A stretch of 64,000 nt of DNA. Origin: Chloroflexus aurantiacus J-10-fl (GTDB lineage: Bacteria > Chloroflexota > Chloroflexia > Chloroflexales > Chloroflexaceae). Under the pieces are notes generated by a model, which worked only from the letters and a program-made list of their open reading frames with translations, ran no database searches and was not told the origin of the DNA. Location: positions 4,030,001-4,094,000 of the forward strand of contig NC_010175.1 of assembly GCF_000018865.1 (NCBI RefSeq), read 5' to 3'. Numbering within the stretch: position 1 is the first letter of the stretch; every line of letters begins with the position of its first letter. Below, piece by piece: positions 17,525 to 28,016 of the stretch. A program made the translations under genes and the position numbers.

Positions 17525-19435
17525 TCAAATATCCAGCTCAACCACCTCGTTCGCGTGGGTTTGAATAAACCGCCGGCGTGGTGGCACCAGGTCTCCCATC
17601 AACATCGTAAACGTCTCATCGGCGCGTGCGGCATCTTCCAGCGTCACCTGAAGAATAACCCGGTTTTGCGGATTCATCGTCGTCTCCCAGAGCTGTTCGG
17701 CGTTCATTTCACCCAGCCCTTTGTAACGCTGGATTTCTACCTTGGTACCGGGTGGCAATTTGCTCAGATACGCATCACGCTCAGCATCAGAGTAGGTGTA
17801 GACCTGCTCGCGACCGTGTTTGATCCGGTAGAGTGGCGGTTGGGCGATGAACAAATGACCGTTGGTAATGAGCGGTCGCATATGCCGGAAGAAGAAGGTC
17901 AACAGCAGCGTGCGGATATGGCTGCCGTCAACATCGGCGTCGGTCATCAGGAAAATGCGGTGATAGCGCAGTTTACTGAGATCAAACTGATCACCGATAG
18001 ACGTACCGATGGCGGTAATTAGCGCACGCACCTCGGCATTCGAGAGCATGCGATCAAGCCGACTCTTTTCGACATTAAGAATCTTCCCGCGCAACGGCAA
18101 AATCGCCTGAAAGCGCCGGTCACGTCCCTGTTTCGCCGTGCCGCCTGCGCTATCACCCTCAACAATGTAGAGTTCACAGCGGGCCGGATTGGGGTCTGAA
18201 CAATCGGCGAGCTTACCGGGGAGCGAGAACCCCTCCATTGCGCTCTTGCGTGCTGTCTCGCGTACCTTCTGTACGGCCAGCCTGGTACGCGCAGCAGAAA
18301 TAGCTTTTTCGATAATACGCCGCGCTTCAGTGGGATTCTCGTCGAGCCAGGCACTGAACGCATCGCTGAACACCGTCGCCACCGCACTGGCCGCCTCCGG
18401 GCTGACCAGCTTCTCTTTGGTTTGCGACGAGAACTGAGGGTCTTTCAGCTTAACGCTGATAACCGCCGTCAAGCCCTCGCGCACATCATCACCGGTCAGG
18501 TTGCTTTCGTTGTCTTTCAACAGCCCCTTTGCCCGCGCATAATTGTTGATGACACGGGTCAGTGCGGTGCGAAATCCTGACAGGTGCGATCCACCATCGG
18601 CGTTGTTGATGTTATTGGCAAAAGTGTAGACGTTATCGGTATCGAACGAATCGGTGTACTGGAGCGCCACCTCAACCATCACATCGTCAACAATCCGCTC
18701 GACATAAAACGGTTGACGATGGAGTACCGTCTTTTCCTTGTTCAGATGGCGGACATAGGAAACGATTCCGCCTTCAAAATAGAAGTTGAGTTCACGGTTT
18801 GTCCGTTCATCAACAAACTTAAAGCGCAACCCCTTATTGAGATAGCTCATCTCGCGGAAGCGCTGGGCCAGCGTATCGAAATTGTAGTCAAGCGTTTGAA
18901 TGATGGATGTGTCGGGCAAAAAGCGCGTCGTCGTACCGTGGCGGTCGGTTGGTTCGAGATCGATTACATCGGTGACCGGCACACCGGCCCGATATTCCTG
19001 GTAGTAGTGGCGGCCATTGCGATACACGTCTACTCGCATATAAGCCGACAGGGCATTAACAGCCGAGACGCCGACGCCGTGCAGGCCAGACGAAACCTTA
19101 TAGCCACCGCTGCCGAATTTACCACCGGCGTGCAGGCGCGTCATCACCAGGGTCAGCGTGCTGATCCCCTCTTTGGGATGAATACCGACCGGAATCCCCG
19201 ACCCATCATCACTGACGGTCACCGAGCCATCACGATGAATGGTAACGCTCACGCTGGTTGCACGACCGGCCATCACCTCATCGACCGAATTGTCAACCAC
19301 TTCACGCACCATCGTATGCAGGCCATTGATGTCGGTTGGGCCAATATACATACCGGGGCGCTTGCGCACGGCTTCCATGCCCTCAAGCACCTGAATCTGA
19401 CTTTCATCGTAGGTTGTCGGTGTCTCGCTTGTCAT
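17525..19435 (-). CDS. gyrB: DNA gyrase subunit B
   Basis: 636 residues, the standard short GyrB length without the proteobacterial insertion. The GHKL ATPase motifs are present: [14 protein letters not shown] (Asn and catalytic Glu), [11 protein letters not shown], and the lid [20 protein letters not shown]. The transducer follows, then the TOPRIM domain with [29 protein letters not shown] and [20 protein letters not shown]. The C-terminus [14 protein letters not shown]...VVELDI is typical. With GyrA, which is not in this window, it introduces negative supercoils. The QTKEKL motif ([12 protein letters not shown]) favours GyrB over ParE but is not decisive. It lies 37 bp after a membrane-protein gene on the same strand. 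Confidence 0.92.
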   Translation of the reverse strand: MTSETPTTYDESQIQVLEGMEAVRKRPGMYIGPTDINGLHTMVREVVDNSVDEVMAGRATSVSVTIHRDGSVTVSDDGSGIPVGIHPKEGISTLTLVMTRLHAGGKFGSGGYKVSSGLHGVGVSAVNALSAYMRVDVYRNGRHYYQEYRAGVPVTDVIDLEPTDRHGTTTRFLPDTSIIQTLDYNFDTLAQRFREMSYLNKGLRFKFVDERTNRELNFYFEGGIVSYVRHLNKEKTVLHRQPFYVERIVDDVMVEVALQYTDSFDTDNVYTFANNINNADGGSHLSGFRTALTRVINNYARAKGLLKDNESNLTGDDVREGLTAVISVKLKDPQFSSQTKEKLVSPEAASAVATVFSDAFSAWLDENPTEARRIIEKAISAARTRLAVQKVRETARKSAMEGFSLPGKLADCSDPNPARCELYIVEGDSAGGTAKQGRDRRFQAILPLRGKILNVEKSRLDRMLSNAEVRALITAIGTSIGDQFDLSKLRYHRIFLMTDADVDGSHIRTLLLTFFFRHMRPLITNGHLFIAQPPLYRIKHGREQVYTYSDAERDAYLSKLPPGTKVEIQRYKGLGEMNAEQLWETTMNPQNRVILQVTLEDAARADETFTMLMGDLVPPRRRFIQTHANEVVELDI

Positions 19436-19472
19436 AGTCTGTTTTCCTTATAGTGTCACATTGTGTTTCGCC

Positions 19473-20339
19473 CTACGCCGGCAATAGCGTGGCGGCGTGA
19501 TAGCGATAAAACTGTAAACGAGCGGCACGAATGCCACTGCCAATGCAGGCATTACCGATGATTGCCGGTGCCAGCCAGCCTGGTTGGGTTGCCAGCGAGC
19601 GCCAGAGCTGAGCAAAGCCAACCTCAATCACCGTACAGATGGCTAAAAATGTGGTAATCGCTAACCAACGCTGACGAGCGAATTGCCAGCTTTGGTAAAG
19701 AGCCTGGAGTGGGCGCTCATCACTCAGGGTGATAATTTCTGGCGTGAACCCAAATCCAATCAGGCCGGCGATCACCAGTACGATCCATCCGTAATAGATC
19801 AACGTTGTCGTCGCCGGCATGAGCAGCATTGTCAGCAGACTCAATCCACCGATTGGTGCGATCACACACCCGATCAGTACGAAGACGATGCTCAGGCGCA
19901 GGGCAACGTTAAGCGTTCGTCGCAACACCGTCTGCCAGGGTAAGCGCTCGCGCAGAATGATCTGGCGTAAGCTCACCAAAAACCAGCTACTCAGCGCCAG
20001 GGTTATCACGTTAAGTATCATCACCACCCCTGCAAATTCCATCACCGGCAGAGCGGGTGGTGGTGGTACTACTGCATCCAGGCCAGGAGCCAGGATGGGA
20101 ATGCTGTTGGTTACAACCAGTAAGGTACGGGCATCAACGGCGTGTAATGTCCCGATCCACTGCGCTGCAACACTTTGGTTGTATGAAAAGGGCATCGCCA
20201 GTGTGATTGCACTGCCAAGCCAGAGATAGACACTCAACCCAATTGAGAAGAGCAGAATAAAAGGCTGACGGTGAATGACTGTATAGCCCACCGCCAGTGC
20301 ATCGGTTATATGAAGTGTTTGGCGCATGCGTGTACTCAT
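19473..20339 (-). CDS. integral membrane protein of unknown function
   Basis: 288 residues from the ATG at 20339; an in-frame ATG at 20372 lies upstream of the predicted promoter and is rejected. About six hydrophobic segments are visible (FILLFSIGLSVYLWLG, VVMILNVITLALSSWFLV, LSIVFVLIGCVIAPIGGL, TLIYYGWIVLVIAGLIGFG and two near the C-terminus), interleaved with soluble loops. The segment ITLSDERPLQALYQSWQFARQRW before a final membrane pair resembles proteins with a DUF975/glycerophosphodiester-type membrane domain, but this is not firm. It is upstream of gyrB by 37 bp, so the pair may be co-transcribed. Confidence 0.65.
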   Translation of the reverse strand: MSTRMRQTLHITDALAVGYTVIHRQPFILLFSIGLSVYLWLGSAITLAMPFSYNQSVAAQWIGTLHAVDARTLLVVTNSIPILAPGLDAVVPPPPALPVMEFAGVVMILNVITLALSSWFLVSLRQIILRERLPWQTVLRRTLNVALRLSIVFVLIGCVIAPIGGLSLLTMLLMPATTTLIYYGWIVLVIAGLIGFGFTPEIITLSDERPLQALYQSWQFARQRWLAITTFLAICTVIEVGFAQLWRSLATQPGWLAPAIIGNACIGSGIRAARLQFYRYHAATLLPA

Positions 20340-20360
20340 TCGCTCGCCCGATTCTGCTTT

Positions 20361-20369
20361 ATTATACCA
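20361..20369 (-). promoter_or_regulatory. extended -10 promoter of the membrane protein/gyrB unit
   Basis: On the minus strand TGG-TATAAT is an extended -10 element (TATAAT covering 20366 down to 20361). No good -35 is seen. Transcription would begin about 15 bp before the ATG at 20339, which supports that start. Confidence 0.5.
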
Positions 20370-20475
20370 CATTTCGGTGTTTCATGGTGATGGTTTTAGT
20401 TCATATGTTCTACTATCAGGATCAATCAGGCGACAACTCAAAACCATCCTCAATCAATTGATGCCCCGGCGAGTA

Positions 20476-21547
20476 TAGAAACTATTTCAAAAAACATCTA
20501 CGAGAAGGTATCTTATTCATTACCGACCGATTCCATGTTCGTGACGATCACACCCGGCATCCTCGTGACCAGCAGGTCAACGACGTGACACGCGCCATAT
20601 CGTGTGTACGGCTGGCGCGGCAGCATGGCTGCCGCACTCCAAACGACGCCACACGCGGATGATGAGCGAACAAGGCAACCTATCTAACACGTGATGGCAC
20701 TGGCGATGGCCGGTAACCATCCTCGCTTCCATACCGGCAGACTGGGAGCAGGATCGACTAGAACCTGTTTCAAAAAACATCTACTATGAAGTTGTCTCAT
20801 TGTGACCAGCCGGGTCAACGACGTGACACGCGCCAGATTGTGAGCACGGCTGGCGCGGCAGCATGGCTGCCGCACTCCACACGCTACGCCGTGCACATGC
20901 CAGGCGGATAAGGCATCCTATCCAACACGTGATGGCACTGGCGATGGCCGGCAACCATCCTCGCTTCCATACCGGCAGACTGGGAGCAGGATCGACGAGA
21001 ACCTGTTTCAAAAAACATCTACTATGAAGGTGTCTCATTGTAACCAGCCGGGTCAACGACGTGACACGCGCCATATCGTGTGTACGGCTGGCGCGGCAGC
21101 ATGGCTGCCGCACTCCAAACTACGCCACACGCGGATGATGAGCGAACAAGGCAACCTATCTAACACGTGATGGCACTGGCGATGGTCGGCAACCATCCTC
21201 GCTTCCATACCGGCAGACTGGGAGCAGGATCGACGAGAACCTGTTTCAAAAAACATCTACTATGAAGGTATCTCATTGTAACCAGCCGGGTCAACGACGT
21301 GACACGCGCCATATCGTGTGTACGGCTGGCGCGGCAGCATGGCTGCCGCACTCCAAACTACGCCACATGCGGATGATGAGCGAACAAGGCAACCTATCTA
21401 ACACGTGATGGCACTGGCGATGGTTATTAGAGCGCGATAGTACAGCTTTTTATGAAATAAGTTTTATCTTTGTTGATTGGCAAGCGTTCATGCGCCTGTA
21501 CAGTGGTCGGCTAGCACGACAGAGCAGCTTTTATAAAATAAGTTCTA
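20476..21547. mobile_element. MITE-like element, internally amplified in tandem
   Basis: The left end TAGAAACTATTTCAAAAAACA (20476) and right end GTTCTA (to 21547) are inverted relatives of the ends of the 351-bp element at 49818-50168. Between them lie repeated interior units. AGAACCTGTTTCAAAAAACA begins near 20760, 20998 and 21236, a 238-bp period; the first unit is longer (about 283 bp). Each unit has ACGACGTGACACGCGCC, module A in reverse orientation, and CACGTGATGGCACTGGCGAT. Two relatives of the GCTGTRCTGTCGTGC end appear, at about 21440-21470 and 21510-21547. No transposase is encoded, so movement in trans is inferred. The 238-bp period is not a multiple of three. Confidence 0.7.
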
Positions 21548-22370
21548 TTCTACCTCTTACCTCCCACCTTCTCTCTCCTACCTCCCACCGTCTCGTCCCT
21601 ACCTCTCTCGCTCCTACCTCCCACCGTCTCGCCCCTACCTCTCTCGCTCCTACCTCCCACCGTCTCGCTCCTACCTTCTCCCGTCTCGCTCCTACCTCCC
21701 TCGCTCCTACCTTCTCCCGTCTCGCTCCTCCCTCCTCCTGTCTCGCCCCTACCTCTCTCGCTCCTACCTCCCACCGTCTCGCTCCTCCCTCCTCCTGTCT
21801 CGCCCCTACCTCTCTCGCTCCTACCTCCCACCGTCTCGCTCCTACCTTCTCCCGTCTCGCTCCTACCTCCCTCGCTCCTACCTCCCCCCGTCTCGCTCCT
21901 CCCTCCTCCTGTCTCGCCCCTACCTCTCTCGCTCCTCCCTCCCCCCGTCTCGCTCCTCCCTCCTCCTGTCTCGCCCCTACCTCTCTCGCTCCTCCCTCCC
22001 CCCGTCTCGCTCCTCCCTCTCTCGCTCCTCCCTCCTCCCGTCTCGCTCCTCCCTCCCCCCGTCTCGCTCCTCCCTCTCTCGCTCCTACCTCTCTCGCTCC
22101 TCCCTCCCCCCGTCTCGCCCCTACCTCTCTCGCTCCTCCCTCCCCCCGTCTCGCTCCTCCCTCTCTCGCTCCTCCCTCCTCCCGTCTCGCTCCTCCCTCC
22201 CCCCGTCTCGCTCCTACCTCTCTCGCTCCTCCCTCCCCCCGTCTCGCCCCTACCTCCCCCCGTCTTGCCCCTACCTCTCTCTCCTACCTCCTCCCGTCTC
22301 GCCCCTACCTTCTCCCATCTATCTCCTATCTCCTATTTCCTACTTTCTATCTCCTCCCTCCCCCATCTTA
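21548..22370. repeat. pyrimidine-rich minisatellite, about 820 bp
   Basis: The plus strand is almost entirely C and T, built from short variable words such as TCTCGCTCCTACC, TCCCACCGTCTCGC, TCCTCCTGTCTCGCCC and CCTCCCTCTCTCGC. The few G residues fall mainly in CG of CTCGC and CCGTC, and A mainly in CCTACC. The words tile in many combinations, with longer blocks duplicated (for example the CTCCTCCTGTCTCGCCC block several times). A 293-codon frame (Leu-Ala-Pro-Thr-Ser-rich) crosses it only because pyrimidine codons contain no stops; it has no ribosome site and is not called a gene. Confidence 0.9.
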
Positions 22371-22499
22371 GGCCAGATTCAGGTTTGCGGAATTGCCGAT
22401 ACTGTTGTATACTGTCTACGGCTAGGGTACAGCCACAGGGTATTAGTGTGTACTAAGCCCATGGCCCGAACCCTGACGAGCAGTAGGTTGTCAATGCTT

Positions 22500-22700
22500 T
22501 GTTGAAACTGGCGACAGGTATACCAACCCATTACAGGCAAAGACAACCGTCGTATGGTTTGTAACCTGGCTGGCAGTTGGTATGGGCGGTAAGCTTATCA
22601 GGCTGTTCAAGGTTGTCGTATGAATCGTCTGTGAGGGCTATTCACAAGCCGCTTCCGCTGCCTCTGTGTAGTGGCTTATCGCAGCAGTCTGCGTTGTTCG
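22500..22700 (+). ncRNA. candidate structured leader or small RNA before nusA
   Basis: The stretch upstream of nusA contains nested complementary segments. ATACCAAC (22520-22527) pairs with GTTGGTAT (22576-22583). GACAACC (22542-22548) can pair either with the nearby GGTTTGT or with GGTTGTC (22611-22617). AAGCCGCT and AGTGGCTT form a third hairpin near 22647-22677. These are followed by an intrinsic-type terminator at 22706. Alternative pairings followed by a terminator suggest a regulatory leader or a small stable RNA. It matches no family I recognise, and the expected rimP gene is absent here. Confidence 0.35.
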
Positions 22701-22705
22701 GGTGG

Positions 22706-22730
22706 AAAGTGGGTTGAACCCACTTTTCTT
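22706..22730 (+). terminator. terminator/attenuator hairpin 22 bp before nusA
   Basis: AAAGTGGG and CCCACTTT form an 8-bp stem with loop TTGAA, followed by TCTTATT. It sits between the structured leader and the nusA start at 22752, where it could attenuate the operon or end a small RNA. Confidence 0.55.
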
Positions 22731-22751
22731 ATTATCAGGCGAGTTACAGCG

Positions 22752-24080
22752 ATGAAAAGCGATTTTTACGCGGCAATTACTCAGATTGCATCCGAGCGCG
22801 GTATTCCAAAAGAGGCCATCATCGATGTGATGGAACGGGCATTGGTGAGTGCGTATCGACGTTTATTAGGCCCGAATCCGCCGGCTATCGATGTGGTTGT
22901 CAAGCTCGATCCGGTAAGTGGTGTGGCGCGGGTGTACGCTGAGAAACAGGTTGTTGATGAAGTGTACGATGAGCGTTTTGAGATCGATCTCGAAGCGGCT
23001 CGCCGCATTAAACCTGATGCGCAGATCGGCGAGGCAGTCCTGGTCGAGAGTACCCCGCGTGATTTCGGGCGGATTGCTGCTCAAACCGCCAAGCAAGTTG
23101 TCTTGCAGGGCATCAAGGATATTGAGCGCAATTACATCTACAGCGAGTTTGAGGATCGCGAAGGGGAATTGCTCACGGCAACCGTTCAGCGCAATAACGG
23201 CCCGCGCGGTAACGTGATTCTTGAACTTGGGAAAGCCGAAGCCATCATTCCACCGAAAGAGCAGGTAGCGAATGACCGCTACTACCACGGGCAGCGGCTG
23301 AAAGTCTATTTGATGGAAGTCAAGAAGGATGAGCGAGGGCCACGCCTGATCGCCTCTCGTGCGCATAAGAATTTGATCCTCCGTCTCTTCGAGATGGAGG
23401 TGCCTGAAATCTACAATGGCGCCGTTGAGATTAAGTCTATCGCTCGCGAGCCGGGGCTGCGCACGAAGGTCGCCGTCGCCGCTCGTCAAGAGGGGATCGA
23501 TCCGGTTGGTTCGTGTGTCGGTATGCGCGGTATCCGCATTCAGAATATCGTGAACGAGCTGAACGGCGAGAAGATCGATGTTGTGCAGTGGTCGTCTGAT
23601 CCGCGCGAGTACATTGCCAACGCACTTTCGCCGGCTCAGGTGGTCGAAGTTCATCTTAATGATCACGAGCACACCGCCCTGGTTATTGTGCCCGATAAGC
23701 AATTGTCACTGGCAATTGGTAAAGAAGGGCAAAATGTACGCCTGGCCGAGAAGCTGACCGGTTGGCGAATCGATATCAAGAGTGCCTCGGTGCTGCTTGA
23801 AGAGGAACGAGCAGCGGCTGAGGCGCGTGCGGAGGCGGAAGCTGAACAGATGGCGATTGAGGCTGAGCTGGCAATGGCTCCGATAGAGACACGAGTGGTG
23901 CAACCGGATGGTACCATTCGCTACCGTGGCCATCGCTATGGCCCTCTTGGTTCCGATCTGGTCGGTAAGACGGTACAGGTGCGAGCGACCTCGCAGAAGA
24001 TTTTTATCTATTACAATGACCGCCTGTTCGCTTCCTACATTTTGCTGGAAGGTGGACAGGTAGTGCCCGATGAGGAGTAA
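22752..24080 (+). CDS. nusA: transcription termination/antitermination factor NusA
   Basis: 442 residues. The N-terminal RNA-polymerase-binding domain ([20 protein letters not shown]...) is followed by an S1 domain (around residues 135-200, [23 protein letters not shown]). Two KH domains come next: [23 protein letters not shown] is the GxxG-type element of KH1, and [28 protein letters not shown] that of KH2. The C-terminus is an Ala/Glu-rich helix (about 355-380) and a short beta-rich tail not found in E. coli NusA. The ATG at 22752 starts the domain; the open frame before it lies over the terminator. Spacing to ylxR (4 bp) indicates an operon nusA-ylxR-infB. Confidence 0.95.
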   Translation: MKSDFYAAITQIASERGIPKEAIIDVMERALVSAYRRLLGPNPPAIDVVVKLDPVSGVARVYAEKQVVDEVYDERFEIDLEAARRIKPDAQIGEAVLVESTPRDFGRIAAQTAKQVVLQGIKDIERNYIYSEFEDREGELLTATVQRNNGPRGNVILELGKAEAIIPPKEQVANDRYYHGQRLKVYLMEVKKDERGPRLIASRAHKNLILRLFEMEVPEIYNGAVEIKSIAREPGLRTKVAVAARQEGIDPVGSCVGMRGIRIQNIVNELNGEKIDVVQWSSDPREYIANALSPAQVVEVHLNDHEHTALVIVPDKQLSLAIGKEGQNVRLAEKLTGWRIDIKSASVLLEEERAAAEARAEAEAEQMAIEAELAMAPIETRVVQPDGTIRYRGHRYGPLGSDLVGKTVQVRATSQKIFIYYNDRLFASYILLEGGQVVPDEE

Positions 24081-24084
24081 GGTC

Positions 24085-24411
24085 ATGGCGGCCAACCCTA
24101 AGACCGCTACACCACGTCCACGGCACGTACCGAAGCGTATGTGCATTGTTTGTCGCCAGAGTGATGCCAAACGTGCATTGATTCGGCTGGTACGCAATGC
24201 TGATGGGCGCGTGGTGATCGATCCGACCGGGAAGCAACCCGGACGAGGTGCGTATCTGTGTCGCAATCCATTATGTTGGGCGCAGGCGTTGCGTCGCAAT
24301 GCTCTCGAACGGGCATTGAAGATTGCGACACTGCATCCAGATGATCGGGCAGTCATCGAAGCAATGGGGCAACAGTTGCTTCAGGAAACGGAGTCAACGG
24401 CGTCTGCGTAA
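24085..24411 (+). CDS. ylxR: YlxR family (DUF448) RNA-binding protein
   Basis: 108 residues from the ATG at 24085, whose ribosome site AGGAG overlaps the nusA stop. The family signature is clear: KRMCIVCRQSD, LIRLVRNADG, DPTGKQPGRGAYLCRN and a C-terminal ALERALK helix. YlxR proteins are small nucleic-acid-binding proteins, usually between nusA and infB; in some bacteria they act as transcription regulators or on RNase P. Position here is canonical. Confidence 0.9.
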   Translation: MAANPKTATPRPRHVPKRMCIVCRQSDAKRALIRLVRNADGRVVIDPTGKQPGRGAYLCRNPLCWAQALRRNALERALKIATLHPDDRAVIEAMGQQLLQETESTASA

Positions 24412-24570
24412 ACGCTTTTGCACGCATCGAAGAATTCAGAGGCTCGTCTGCGTGTGATTGGCTAGTCTGTAAGAGACAACTGCTCTAAGCGCCGTTGACG
24501 TACACGTGCCTGAACAATGCAGGAGATCGATGGCGGTTTACCATTGCTCTCCTCAGAAAGGAAGTTGATA

Positions 24571-26808
24571 ATGAGCGATAAACCACGACGTGATACAGGC
24601 AGTACGGGCACAGGCAGTGGACGCAGCACAGGCCAGTCTGGCAGTAATCGAGCCGTTGGCGCGCCTAACCCTGGTACAGGACGTAGTCCAAATGCTTCGA
24701 CCGGTGGGAACCGGTCGGCTGGGAATCAAGCCGGCAATAGTGGTCGTCCGGCTTCCGCTGGACGTAATCAGGCGACTACACCGGCTCCTAATCGAAATAC
24801 ACCTCCTGCTGGCGCCCGGCAGGGTGGTGCTGCCAATGCGCGTACCGGTACACCACCGGTTGCGCGTGGTGGTGGTGGCGGGGTAACGCCGCCGACCGGA
24901 CGCGGTGGGAACAATCCACGCGCAGCACGTAATCAGCCACGCAGCCGCCAGCAACCTGAAGAACGCGAGCGCGAGCACGTCTTGCGCCGTCCGCCACCTC
25001 AACCGGCAGCGCGCCCGGTGGTGCGCCCGCGTGGCCCGGTTGCCTTGCCTCCGGTAATGACCGTGCGTGAACTTTCGGAAGCGACCGGTATTGGCGCGGC
25101 AGATATTCTCAAGGCGATGCTGAAAGCGGGGATGCTGGCGAATATCAATCAGCAAATTGATTATGAAACCGCTGCACTGATTATGGCCGACTTTGGCATT
25201 GAGACGACCGAAGATGTGCCTGAGCAGATGGCCGGTATCGTTGAAGATGTCAAAGAGGTTTTGCGGGCACAGCCACCCGAAGAGATGCGGCCACGACCAC
25301 CGGTGGTGACCATTATGGGTCACGTTGACCACGGTAAGACCAAGCTGCTCGATGCGATCCGCTCAACCCGTGTCGCCGAGGGTGAGGCCGGTGGCATTAC
25401 GCAGCATATTGGCGCGTATCAGATTGAGGTTAATCACCGCAAGATCACCTTCCTGGATACGCCGGGTCACGAAGCATTTACCGCAATGCGTGCCCGTGGT
25501 GCTCAGGTGACGGACATTGTGGTGCTGGTGGTGGCTGCCGATGACGGTGTGAAACCGCAAACCGAAGAGGCGATTGCGCACGTGAAGGCTGCCGGTGTGC
25601 CGATGATTGTGGCGATTAATAAGATTGATCTGCCCACGGCCAACCCTGATCGGATCAAGCAGCAGTTGGCAAACGTTGGAGTGATTGTTGAAGAGTACGG
25701 CGGAAATGTGCCTTGTGTTCACGTTTCGGCACGCCAGAAAATCAATATTGACGGTTTGCTAGAGATGATCTTGCTGGTTGCCGATCTCGAAGATCTGCGC
25801 GCCAATCCAAACGCTCCCGCTGTGGGCACCATCATTGAGGCCAAACTCGATAAGAGCCGCGGCCCGGTGGCGACTGTCTTGATCCAGAATGGAACGCTCC
25901 ATCTGGAGGATAATGTTCTGGTGGGATGCGTGGCCGGTAAGATCAAGTCGATGTTCAGTGATAGTGGCAAACGTCTGCGCCATGCCGAACCGTCTACACC
26001 GGTAGAGATTGTTGGTCTGGAAGGTGTGCCACAGGCTGGTGATATTTTGCAGGTCATGGATGACCTGGTTGTAGCCCGTGAAATTGCTCTGCAACGTCAA
26101 CGCCAGCAACGGGCAGAGGTTATGGCCGCTGCTGCGCGCGGTACCAGCCTCGAAGAGTTGTTCGGCAAGGTGAAACAGGGCCAGGTGAAAGAGTTGAACC
26201 TGATCCTGAAAGCCGATGTCCAGGGTTCGCTCGATGCTATTGCCCATTTGATCGAGCAGTTGAACCAGTCGCAGCAGGCCGTACAGACCCGCATCATCCA
26301 TCGCGGCGTAGGAGCAATTACTGAGGGTGATGTCAACCTGGCCCTGGCCAGTCACGCGATCATCATCGGCTTTAATGCGCGCCCCGACCCGGCAGCGCGT
26401 CGCCACGCCGAGCAGCACGGGATCGATATTCGCTTCTACAATATCATCTATCAGTTGCAGGATGATCTGAAGAAGGCGATGGCCGGTATGCTGGCCCCCA
26501 CTGTCAAAGAGGTGGTCGAAGGCTATGCCGAGGTACGCAATACCTTCCGCTTGCCAACCCGTGAGGTCGTCGCCGGTGTCTACGTTTCCGATGGAAAGAT
26601 CACCCGTACTGGTCAGAATGTGCGTGTGCTACGGCGAGGCGTGGTGATCCACGACGGTAAAATCTCGTCACTCAAACGGTTTAAAGATGATGTGCGCGAG
26701 GTGACTGCCGGCTACGAGTGCGGTCTGATTGTCGAGGGCTTCAACGATATCGAAGTCGGTGATGCCCTGGAGTTCTACCGCCAGGAGACGGTTGCCGCCT
26801 CGTTGTAG
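24571..26808 (+). CDS. infB: translation initiation factor IF-2
   Basis: 745 residues starting at the ATG behind AAAGGAAG. Residues 1-155 are a low-complexity Gly/Ser/Asn/Pro/Arg-rich extension. An IF2_N domain follows (about 160-210, [23 protein letters not shown]). The G domain carries GHVDHGKT (250-257), DTPGHE (296-301) and NKID (350-353). Domain II, domain III and the C-terminal fMet-tRNA-binding domain ([20 protein letters not shown]...) follow. The GTPase positions initiator tRNA on the small ribosomal subunit. It is separated from ylxR by 159 bp; a strong hairpin follows the gene. Confidence 0.96.
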   Translation: MSDKPRRDTGSTGTGSGRSTGQSGSNRAVGAPNPGTGRSPNASTGGNRSAGNQAGNSGRPASAGRNQATTPAPNRNTPPAGARQGGAANARTGTPPVARGGGGGVTPPTGRGGNNPRAARNQPRSRQQPEEREREHVLRRPPPQPAARPVVRPRGPVALPPVMTVRELSEATGIGAADILKAMLKAGMLANINQQIDYETAALIMADFGIETTEDVPEQMAGIVEDVKEVLRAQPPEEMRPRPPVVTIMGHVDHGKTKLLDAIRSTRVAEGEAGGITQHIGAYQIEVNHRKITFLDTPGHEAFTAMRARGAQVTDIVVLVVAADDGVKPQTEEAIAHVKAAGVPMIVAINKIDLPTANPDRIKQQLANVGVIVEEYGGNVPCVHVSARQKINIDGLLEMILLVADLEDLRANPNAPAVGTIIEAKLDKSRGPVATVLIQNGTLHLEDNVLVGCVAGKIKSMFSDSGKRLRHAEPSTPVEIVGLEGVPQAGDILQVMDDLVVAREIALQRQRQQRAEVMAAAARGTSLEELFGKVKQGQVKELNLILKADVQGSLDAIAHLIEQLNQSQQAVQTRIIHRGVGAITEGDVNLALASHAIIIGFNARPDPAARRHAEQHGIDIRFYNIIYQLQDDLKKAMAGMLAPTVKEVVEGYAEVRNTFRLPTREVVAGVYVSDGKITRTGQNVRVLRRGVVIHDGKISSLKRFKDDVREVTAGYECGLIVEGFNDIEVGDALEFYRQETVAASL

Positions 26809-26837
26809 GTGCGATAATCGGCAAGATGTTCGCCCGC

Positions 26838-26873
26838 CTCTGACGCACACCTCACGAGGGGTGTGCGTCAGAG
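26838..26873 (+). terminator. hairpin between infB and rbfA
   Basis: A perfect 14-bp stem (CTCTGACGCACACC with GGTGTGCGTCAGAG, 8-nt loop) 29 bp after the infB stop. No U-tract is present. It could separate infB from rbfA or stabilise the upstream message. Confidence 0.65.
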
Positions 26874-27019
26874 TGACTCGCTGCGTATAACGACAGAATC
26901 ATGACTGGTAATCTCCTATCATTCGTGATACCCTGAGAAGAGTATCTGTCGAACCCAAGGCAATCCCTGGCGATCTGTATGCCCGGACTTACCAGGGTAG
27001 CTAGAAAGAGAAGAAGCAT

Positions 27020-27403
27020 ATGGCAAAACACCGCTTGCAACAGGTTGCCGATACCATGCAACGTGTGCTTGGTGATGTCATACAGAAAGAGCTAAAAGAT
27101 CCGCGGGTCGGTTTTGCAACAGTAACCGGCGTTGAGGTCAGCGCCGATCTGCAACACGCAAAGGTGCGCATTTCGGTCATGGGTTCACCAGAAGAACGTG
27201 AAGCGGCAATGGCTGCGTTACAGCGCGCACGAGGCTTTTTGCGCAAACGAGTGGCCGAGGAGATGAGTTATATGCGCTTTGTTCCTGAATTGCACCTGAT
27301 TCAGGACACCTCTCTCGACTACACGATGCATATGGACGAAGTATTCCGCGCTATTCAACACGAGCGGTTAGTCAATCCGCCCAAACTTGACGATGAACAG
27401 TAA
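27020..27403 (+). CDS. rbfA: ribosome-binding factor A
   Basis: 127 residues with the KH-type RbfA fold: [29 protein letters not shown] at the N-terminus, [18 protein letters not shown], then [28 protein letters not shown]. It assists maturation of the 16S rRNA 5' end in the small subunit. It opens a tightly packed group in which the next gene overlaps its stop by 11 bp, so translational coupling is likely. Confidence 0.93.
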
Positions 27404-28016
27404 TCTCGTTCCGTTCGATCCCTATTACAAGAAGCGGATCACGTATGTATGGCGTGGTCAGCAGTTTGCATTCGATGTGGCGCATACGATCTTCTCTTCG
27501 TTTCAGATCGATGAAGGGACTGATTTACTGCTGCGTCTGATCGAGCCGGCATTCCCGGAACCACAGCGTATTCTCGATGTGGGTTGCGGTTGCGGAGTCA
27601 TCGGGATTTGCCTTGCCCGCCGCTTTCCGCAGGCTGATGTGACTCTAGTCGATAAAGACCTGCTTGCCGTGCGCTACGCTCGTCACAATGCCGAATTGAA
27701 CGCCACAACGAATGTAACCGTCCTTGGCAGCGTCGGTTTGAGCGAGGCGCCTCCCGGCCCATACGATTTAATTGTCTCGAACATCCCGGCAAAGATTGGT
27801 GACTACGCTATCGAGCATGAGTTCATTCTGGAACCGTTGCGCCATTTACGTCCCGGCGGCGAATACTGGTTTGTTGTTGTGAGCGGCCTCAACCACCTGA
27901 TACCCCGCCTTGGGCCGCGCCACAATCTGCGTCTCAAAGAGATCAAGAAGCGGGCTGGTCATTCGGTGTACCGCATTATCGCGCCAGCAGCTACGGTACC
28001 AACAGGAGGCTTATGA
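27393..28016 (+). CDS. RsmC-like class I SAM-dependent methyltransferase
   Basis: 207 residues from the ATG at 27393, which overlaps the rbfA stop (ATGAACAGTAA); a TTG two codons earlier is possible. Motif I is [19 protein letters not shown], motif II VTLVDKD, and motif [15 protein letters not shown], the NPP-like variant of the methyltransferase-small family that includes RsmC and PrmC-type enzymes. The substrate is probably RNA or a protein of the translation apparatus, inferred from its neighbours rbfA, nrnA and truB. IPAK instead of NPP[FYH] makes the target amino or exocyclic group uncertain. Confidence 0.8.

Noticed and set aside
18584-19453. A 289-codon plus-strand frame
   Set aside because: It is antisense to gyrB and has no family pattern.
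20476-21547. Complete insertion sequence
   Set aside because: No transposase-like frame with catalytic motifs is present; only ends and repeated non-coding interior are seen.
21490-22371. A 293-codon frame rich in Leu-Ala-Pro-Thr-Ser
   Set aside because: The frame is open because pyrimidine-rich DNA has no stop codons on that strand; composition is dictated by the minisatellite and there is no ribosome site.
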